27,451 bases of DNA from Candidatus Gastranaerophilales bacterium. Lineage in GTDB: Bacteria > Cyanobacteriota > Vampirovibrionia > Gastranaerophilales > Gastranaerophilaceae. The DNA lies in contig CAJUKY010000003.1 in the NCBI GenBank assembly GCA_910587055.1, forward strand, positions 1 to 27,451, written 5' to 3'. The translations under genes were made by a program, and so were the position numbers. Below, piece after piece: positions 22,491-27,451 of this stretch (the first letter of the stretch is position 1; every line of letters starts with the position of its first letter). The notes beneath the pieces are model-generated. The model was given only the letters and a program-made list of their open reading frames with translations, was not told where the DNA came from and did no database searches.

Positions 22491-24110
22491 ATGAGATATA
22501 TAAAAGAAGAAACTAATTTTGAAAAAGCAGCTCGTAAAGAAGGTTTTGAAAGATTCACCAGTATTTATGGTATGAGTGGATGGAAAAAAGATGGCAAATT
22601 TTATATTTGGAATGGGAACTACAATCCAAATGCTGAGGGCTATGCAGCACAAAATCTGCAAGAAGTGACACCTCCGCAAGACTTTTATACAACTCAAAAT
22701 CTTGAGATAAAGAATACCAATGGTAACGCAATAGGAATAATCCTCTGGGCTGGAGGTTGTATAATTGGAACAGCTGCATTAACTGCTTTAGGAATATTAG
22801 TATTCAGCAATCCCACCTCTGCAATAGGGGCTGGATTACTTGCTTCATTGCTGCTCAAGCAACAAAAAGCTGAATCAAAAGAGCTTTTTCTCAAAGCGCA
22901 GTCTGCTCAACCCATTGTCATTGACCCTATTCTTGTTGATTTAAACGGTGATGGTATTAAAACCACAACTCTTGAAAACGGGGTATACTTTGACCATGGG
23001 AAAGATGGGTTTGCTGAAAGTTCTGCTTGGGTGGATGAGAATGATGGTATTCTTGTAATTGATAAGAACAATAACGGTTTTATTGACGATGGGTCAGAAA
23101 TATTCGGAGACAACTATGTTAAAAGTAATGGAAATAAGGCTAGTAATGGGTTTGATGCACTTCGTGATTTAGATTCAAATAATGATGGAATAATTAGTGT
23201 TGAAGATGAGAATTTTGGATTAATAAAGATATTAAAGGGTGATGGGAGTTTAATTAGTTTAGAAGAAGCAGGAATTGTTTCTATTAATTTAAATTCAACT
23301 GCTAAGAATACAGTTGATGAAAATGGGAATACACTTGTATCACAAGGGACTTTTGTTAAATCTGATGGTTCTGTTGGAAATTTAGGAGATTTTAATTTAG
23401 TTGTAGATAAGATGAATTCTTTTGCAACAGAATGGCTGGATGAAAGCGAAGATATAGCAGCTTTGCCTGAGGTATTAGGTTCAGGAACAGTATACAGTTT
23501 GCATCAAGCTATGGTTCGTGATGAAAGCGGAGTATTAAAAGGATTGGTTGAAGAATTTATTTCTGCCGCAGGGAACGTTGCAAAGAAGAATATATTGCTG
23601 CAAATATTATATAAATGGACAGGAGCTGATTCAGTTGTTGATGGAAGCAGGGGAAGTAATTTTAATGCAAAGAAATTACATGTATTAGAACAATTTATAG
23701 GAAAGGGGTTTGTCGGCACAAATGGGAGTAACCCTCATGCACAGGCTGCACCAATATTAAATAATGCATTTAATTCATTAATGAATAATATCTATGCAAG
23801 TTTAATGTCTCAAACAGAATTAAAAGATGTATTTAATAAGCTGGAGATTGTTTATGATACTGATACGGAAACAGTTTCTTATGATTTATCCAAGGTTAGA
23901 GAATATATTGATAATTTAATAGTTGAAGATGAAATTACAGGAAAGAATTTACTGGCTGATTTTACACAGAGTTTTATTAATTTAGGATTAAAAGATAACA
24001 GTAATTATGAAGAATACTATAATTATTATGTTTCAAAAGGGGATGATTATATAGATGTTTGTGATTTTGATTATTATTTGAATAGAGATAATAATCGGAA
24101 GGTTGCGTAG
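22491..24110 (+). CDS. RTX-family calcium-binding-type protein lacking RTX repeats
   Basis: 539 aa, AAAGGAT before the ATG. N-terminus: a soluble start (FEKAARKEGFERFTSIYGMS), then two Gly/Ala-rich hydrophobic segments (about 80-105 and 110-123). From residue 145 comes the module found ahead of RTX repeats in many secreted proteins: DPILVDLNGDGIKTT, 'DHGKDGFAE', 'DKNNNGFIDDGSEIFGD', 'LDSNNDGIISVED', with EF-hand-like calcium loops. Residues about 256-521 are encoded by DNA identical to 25497-26292 in the next large gene. It then ends in 18 residues (YIDVCDFDYYLNRDNNRK, then VA) with no GGxGxD repeats and no recognisable C-terminal secretion signal. Probably a truncated, possibly non-secreted paralogue. 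Confidence 0.8.
   Translation: MRYIKEETNFEKAARKEGFERFTSIYGMSGWKKDGKFYIWNGNYNPNAEGYAAQNLQEVTPPQDFYTTQNLEIKNTNGNAIGIILWAGGCIIGTAALTALGILVFSNPTSAIGAGLLASLLLKQQKAESKELFLKAQSAQPIVIDPILVDLNGDGIKTTTLENGVYFDHGKDGFAESSAWVDENDGILVIDKNNNGFIDDGSEIFGDNYVKSNGNKASNGFDALRDLDSNNDGIISVEDENFGLIKILKGDGSLISLEEAGIVSINLNSTAKNTVDENGNTLVSQGTFVKSDGSVGNLGDFNLVVDKMNSFATEWLDESEDIAALPEVLGSGTVYSLHQAMVRDESGVLKGLVEEFISAAGNVAKKNILLQILYKWTGADSVVDGSRGSNFNAKKLHVLEQFIGKGFVGTNGSNPHAQAAPILNNAFNSLMNNIYASLMSQTELKDVFNKLEIVYDTDTETVSYDLSKVREYIDNLIVEDEITGKNLLADFTQSFINLGLKDNSNYEEYYNYYVSKGDDYIDVCDFDYYLNRDNNRKVA
23256..24051 (+). repeat. 796-bp direct repeat, copy 1
   Basis: By eye, identical base for base to 25497-26292 (offset 2241). Upstream of it the two genes remain homologous but are clearly diverged. 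Downstream they differ. Confidence 0.92.
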
Positions 24111-24410
24111 GGAATTAATTTTAGGTTTAACAGGTTTGAGTTTAGTTTAGTTTAGGTTAGGTTTGGTTTAATTAATGTTTGTGTTTTTGGTGAATTATTA
24201 AGTTTGGATTTAAATTTGTAATTAAAGTTGAATGGGTGTAGGATGGAGGAATGAAAAATCTAAAGGATAGAATTGATTTTAGAGATGTTGGGTCAAAACC
24301 CAACCTACGGGCTAAATTAATGTAAACCAGAGTTCAAATTAGCACATGGTAAAAATATATAAAGCATAAAGTATAGTAGATTGTTTATAGGCATATCAAA
24401 GGGAGTGTTC
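24111..24410. other. Intergenic region with T/G-rich tract and dispersed element B
   Basis: Directly after the stop codon comes a low-complexity run built on TTTAG/GGTTT units (about 24119-24170), then element B at 24236-24313 with its dyad. A GGGAG ribosome site for the small membrane gene ends the region. No protein gene, tRNA or strong terminator was seen. Confidence 0.5.
24236..24313 (+). repeat. Intergenic dispersed element, copy B
   Basis: Partner of 21338-21414, almost the same length (78 against 77 nt). It contains an intact dyad GTTGGGT-CAAA-ACCCAAC. A frame of about 24 codons (starting MKNLKDRIDF) crosses it, but copy A is broken in that frame, so it is probably not a gene. Confidence 0.65.
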
Positions 24411-24623
24411 ATGGAACTAAAATCAGTTAAGAGCGCAATTAAAAAATTAATAGAAGATAAAAAATACCATCTATTGCCAATAATACCTTTCATAATTTTA
24501 TTTTTTGTTTTTATAGATAATACTTACTACAATAAAAAAAATCCTATCAAAGGTTATCTGCTAGCGTTCATAGTAAATGTATTAATTTTCTTGCTTATTT
24601 ATATAATTTTGGGACACAAATAA
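24411..24623 (+). CDS. Small two-helix membrane protein, 70 aa
   Basis: ATG 24411 with GGGAG 5 nt upstream (preferred over the in-frame start at 24381). A basic amphipathic N-terminus (MELKSVKSAIKKLIEDKKYH) is followed by two membrane segments, LLPIIPFIILFFVFI and LLAFIVNVLIFLLIYIIL, joined by a short polar loop. It sits 39 bp before the large RTX gene, between the two RTX-family genes. The place and form would suit an immunity or accessory protein, but nothing in the sequence proves this. Family not recognised. Confidence 0.65.
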   Translation: MELKSVKSAIKKLIEDKKYHLLPIIPFIILFFVFIDNTYYNKKNPIKGYLLAFIVNVLIFLLIYIILGHK

Positions 24624-24662
24624 GGTAGTTTATATAACATCTATATAATGAAAAGGAGATTT

Positions 24663-27451
24663 ATGCTTTTAAAAACATTGCAAGCCATTGAACTTGGAAA
24701 AAAATTATATGATGGGGGTCTAACAATTATTGATGCTAACAAAAGAGCAGCCGAATTAACACAAAAGGGTTACAGTGAAAATGCTGCATATAAAATGATT
24801 TACTTCGAAATTGGAGCATCGGTTATAGCTGGTTCAATAATTGAAGTGGTTCTTACTCCCCCATCTTTGGAAGCTGGAGCAGCTTTGGGATTTGAAATAG
24901 GTTTTTTACTTGGACCAGAAGCTTCTCTACCTGGAAGCATTGTAGGGGCAATTGCCGGGTATATAGCAAGCTGGCCCTTAGCATACAAGCTAAGTTCAAA
25001 ATTTGCAGAAGAACTTTCAGAAAAAATATTTGATTATAATGGTGAATACACAGCAGAAGATATAGACTTATCAGAAATACCTGCCTTTGTAAAGGATAAT
25101 GGGCCAAAATATAAAGTGCTAGAATCCTTTCAACAGGCCACCTCGGTTCAACCAATCACCACTGACCCCATCCTCCTCGACCTTAACGGAGATGGAATAA
25201 AAACAACAACAGTTGAAGATGGGGCGTATTTTGATCATGAGGGTGATGGTTTTGCTGAAACAAGTGCTTGGGTAAGTAAGGAAGATGGTGTTCTTGCAAT
25301 TGACAAAAATGGTGATGGGGTAATAAATGATGGTGGTGAGATATTTGGGGATAATTATGTTAAATCAAACGGTCAAAAGGCAACATCAGGATTTGATGCA
25401 CTAAAAGATTTAGACTCAAATAATGATGGAAAGATAACAAGTGCAGATGCTGAATTTAACAATATTAAGATTTTAAAGGGGAATGGAAGCTTAATAAGTT
25501 TAGAAGAAGCAGGAATTGTTTCTATTAATTTAAATTCAACTGCTAAGAATACAGTTGATGAAAATGGGAATACACTTGTATCACAAGGGACTTTTGTTAA
25601 ATCTGATGGTTCTGTTGGAAATTTAGGAGATTTTAATTTAGTTGTAGATAAGATGAATTCTTTTGCAACAGAATGGCTGGATGAAAGCGAAGATATAGCA
25701 GCTTTGCCTGAGGTATTAGGTTCAGGAACAGTATACAGTTTGCATCAAGCTATGGTTCGTGATGAAAGCGGAGTATTAAAAGGATTGGTTGAAGAATTTA
25801 TTTCTGCCGCAGGGAACGTTGCAAAGAAGAATATATTGCTGCAAATATTATATAAATGGACAGGAGCTGATTCAGTTGTTGATGGAAGCAGGGGAAGTAA
25901 TTTTAATGCAAAGAAATTACATGTATTAGAACAATTTATAGGAAAGGGGTTTGTCGGCACAAATGGGAGTAACCCTCATGCACAGGCTGCACCAATATTA
26001 AATAATGCATTTAATTCATTAATGAATAATATCTATGCAAGTTTAATGTCTCAAACAGAATTAAAAGATGTATTTAATAAGCTGGAGATTGTTTATGATA
26101 CTGATACGGAAACAGTTTCTTATGATTTATCCAAGGTTAGAGAATATATTGATAATTTAATAGTTGAAGATGAAATTACAGGAAAGAATTTACTGGCTGA
26201 TTTTACACAGAGTTTTATTAATTTAGGATTAAAAGATAACAGTAATTATGAAGAATACTATAATTATTATGTTTCAAAAGGGGATGATTATAGGTATTTA
26301 TTAGAAACAATTAATAAAAATACTATTCAAGGAACAAATGAGGCCGATACAATTGAAGGAACAGCAGGAGCTGATGCTGTATATGCAGGAAATGGAAATG
26401 ATACGGTACATACAAGACAGGGGAATGATCTTGTTTATGGCGGAGATGGAGATGATTATATAGATACTTGCGAAGGAAATGATGTTGTATACAGCGGAGA
26501 TGGCAACGATTCTATCCTTGGGGGTGACGGAAATGATACCGTATATGGCGGAGACGGCAATGATACGGTTGATGCAGGTAAAGGCAATGACCTTGTATAT
26601 GGAGGCAACGGAGATGATTCAATCATTGCAGGTGATGGGGATGATACGATATACGGGGAAGACGGGGATGATCTTATCAGTACCGGTATAGGAAATGATT
26701 CTCTATACGGCGGAGCAGGAAATGATACCATTAGAGTTACAAGCAATAGCGAGATTTATTCTAAATATATTGAAGGAGGAGATGGAGACGATTTAATTGA
26801 GACTCGTGACGGAGCTCATACAATTATAGGGGGGTTAGGAAATGATTACATTAAGACAGGAGGTGCTAAAGGTTCGCATATAATAAAATATAATCTGGGT
26901 GATGGGGATGATACTATTTATGCCGGATCCGGTTATGCCTATGCGGGAAAGACTTTGGAATTTGGGGAAGGAATTACAAAGAACAATACTATCTTTAGAG
27001 CACAAGGAGAAGATTTAATTATCACCTTTAAAGATAATGAAGGTTCAATAAGAATAGCAAAAGGTCTTACCGGCGGGGGATATGAAGTCGGCAGATACAA
27101 ATTTAGTGACGGAACAATAACTATTAATGAAGTTAAGACCACCTATCTTGCTCCATTAGAAGGAACAGAAGGGAATGATGTCATTACAGGTTCTGTCGTA
27201 GCAGAAAAGGCTTATGGTTATGGCGGAAATGATTCAATAAATGTAAGTGACGGCAATGATACTGTATATGGCGGAGACGGGGATGATACGGTTGATGTAG
27301 GTAAAGGCAATGACCTTGTATATGGAGGCAACGGGAATGATTCAATCATTGCAGGAGATGGAGATGATACGATATACGGGGAAGACGGGAATGATTTTAT
27401 CAGTACCGGTATAGGAAATGATTCTCTATACGGCGGAGCAGGAAATGATAC
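24663..27451 (+). CDS. Large RTX calcium-binding protein (3' end outside window)
   Basis: 929 codons seen, open to the window edge, AAGGAG before the ATG. Order: helical N-terminus; Gly/Ala-rich hydrophobic region with glycine-zipper-like spacing (about 46-108, e.g. GSIVGAIAGYIASW); calcium-loop module from residue ~168 (DPILLDLNGDGIKTT, DKNGDGVINDGGEIFGD, LDSNNDGKIT); helical region ~280-545, encoded mostly by the shared 796-bp DNA; about 15 RTX nonapeptides (GGDGNDTVY type) at ~557-690; a haemolysin-type related domain (LEFGEGITKNN ... VGRYKFSDGTITI) at ~761-824; a second RTX block to the edge. RTX proteins leave by type I secretion and fold on calcium outside the cell. The TolC-like gene upstream fits. 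Adhesin, toxin or bacteriocin is undecided. Confidence 0.88.
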   Translation, partial: MLLKTLQAIELGKKLYDGGLTIIDANKRAAELTQKGYSENAAYKMIYFEIGASVIAGSIIEVVLTPPSLEAGAALGFEIGFLLGPEASLPGSIVGAIAGYIASWPLAYKLSSKFAEELSEKIFDYNGEYTAEDIDLSEIPAFVKDNGPKYKVLESFQQATSVQPITTDPILLDLNGDGIKTTTVEDGAYFDHEGDGFAETSAWVSKEDGVLAIDKNGDGVINDGGEIFGDNYVKSNGQKATSGFDALKDLDSNNDGKITSADAEFNNIKILKGNGSLISLEEAGIVSINLNSTAKNTVDENGNTLVSQGTFVKSDGSVGNLGDFNLVVDKMNSFATEWLDESEDIAALPEVLGSGTVYSLHQAMVRDESGVLKGLVEEFISAAGNVAKKNILLQILYKWTGADSVVDGSRGSNFNAKKLHVLEQFIGKGFVGTNGSNPHAQAAPILNNAFNSLMNNIYASLMSQTELKDVFNKLEIVYDTDTETVSYDLSKVREYIDNLIVEDEITGKNLLADFTQSFINLGLKDNSNYEEYYNYYVSKGDDYRYLLETINKNTIQGTNEADTIEGTAGADAVYAGNGNDTVHTRQGNDLVYGGDGDDYIDTCEGNDVVYSGDGNDSILGGDGNDTVYGGDGNDTVDAGKGNDLVYGGNGDDSIIAGDGDDTIYGEDGDDLISTGIGNDSLYGGAGNDTIRVTSNSEIYSKYIEGGDGDDLIETRDGAHTIIGGLGNDYIKTGGAKGSHIIKYNLGDGDDTIYAGSGYAYAGKTLEFGEGITKNNTIFRAQGEDLIITFKDNEGSIRIAKGLTGGGYEVGRYKFSDGTITINEVKTTYLAPLEGTEGNDVITGSVVAEKAYGYGGNDSINVSDGNDTVYGGDGDDTVDVGKGNDLVYGGNGNDSIIAGDGDDTIYGEDGNDFISTGIGNDSLYGGAGND
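25497..26292 (+). repeat. 796-bp direct repeat, copy 2
   Basis: Identical to 23256-24051. Begins within 'SLEEAGIVSINL' and ends within 'YYVSKGDDY', just before the RTX repeats. Confidence 0.92.
26331..26733 (+). repeat. RTX nonapeptide-coding tandem repeats, block 1
   Basis: About 15 units of 27 bp encoding GGxGxDxUx, e.g. GGDGNDTVY, AGKGNDLVY, GGNGDDSII, GEDGDDLIS. Each pair of turns makes a calcium-binding beta-roll. A further few degenerate units continue to about 26930. Confidence 0.9.
27157..27451 (+). repeat. RTX nonapeptide-coding tandem repeats, block 2 (continues past edge)
   Basis: Units such as GTEGNDVIT, GGDGDDTVD, VGKGNDLVY and GGAGND. Positions 27249-27451 match 26526-26728 of block 1 unit for unit at roughly 95 percent identity (offset 723), which indicates duplication of a multi-unit segment. 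Confidence 0.88.

Noticed and set aside
23504..23719. A 71-aa minus-strand open frame found twice with the same sequence (also 25745-25960)
   Set aside because: It is the reverse-strand shadow of the identical 796-bp block inside the two RTX-family genes. Identity is explained by the duplication, not by a conserved gene.
22491..24110. Calling the short RTX-family gene a frameshifted pseudogene
   Set aside because: The frame is intact with a good ribosome site. The difference from its paralogue is a deletion-like junction, not a frameshift, so it was kept as a CDS.
24252..24323. Short frame MKNLKDRIDF... in intergenic element B
   Set aside because: The related copy A is interrupted in the same frame after three codons, so the conservation is of the DNA element rather than a protein.
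26331..27451. Regular short DNA repeats that could be read as a CRISPR array or minisatellite
   Set aside because: The 27-bp period encodes in-frame GGxGxDxUx nonapeptides of an RTX protein. There are no constant repeats with unique spacers.

Overview
This 27.5-kb window is AT-rich and reads as a Gram-negative bacterium. It encodes a TolC-type outer-membrane channel, RTX proteins of the type I secretion class and a type IV prepilin-like protein. The prepilin core (FSLVEML then an Ala/Leu-rich helix), the glycine-rich prepilin body, the low GC and the gene styles resemble Gastranaerophilales (Melainabacteria/Vampirovibrionia, non-photosynthetic relatives of cyanobacteria). That placement is recognition from memory, not a search.

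Left third (1-9.3 kb): a partial glycine-rich prepilin-like gene (minus), an XRE regulator, a matrixin-like zinc protease (minus), the ybaB-recR pair, a divergent small-protein/XRE pair around a perfect inverted repeat, a candidate structured RNA, a 716-aa polytopic membrane protein and a 783-aa coiled-coil protein. The last carries a weak version of the calcium-binding module seen again at the right end. A perfect bidirectional terminator separates it from recF.

Middle (9.3-18.2 kb): recF (minus), a PfkB sugar kinase overlapping an RqcP/Hsp15-like S4 gene, a second divergent XRE/small-protein pair with a strong promoter and operator-like dyad, a DXS-like thiamine-diphosphate enzyme that has lost two phosphate-binding arginines, and a very AT-rich 1287-aa TPR protein (minus) with a possible C-terminal PIN-like fold.

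Right third (18.2-27.5 kb): a GT4 glycosyltransferase, a TolC-family protein with no ordinary start codon, a membrane-anchored TPR-like protein, an RTX-type protein without RTX repeats, a small two-helix membrane protein, and a large RTX protein running off the window. The two RTX-family genes share 796 bp of identical DNA inside otherwise diverged homologous sequence. This points to recent gene conversion or duplication, and the first gene looks like a deletion derivative. TolC upstream suggests a type I secretion context, but no ABC transporter or membrane-fusion gene is present here.

Two small repeat families run through the window. One is a palindromic GTCATTGCGAGC...GGCAATCCAG element, found three times, twice inside open reading frames. 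The other is a 77-78 bp intergenic element found twice next to the RTX locus. No tRNA, rRNA, CRISPR array or transposase was recognised.
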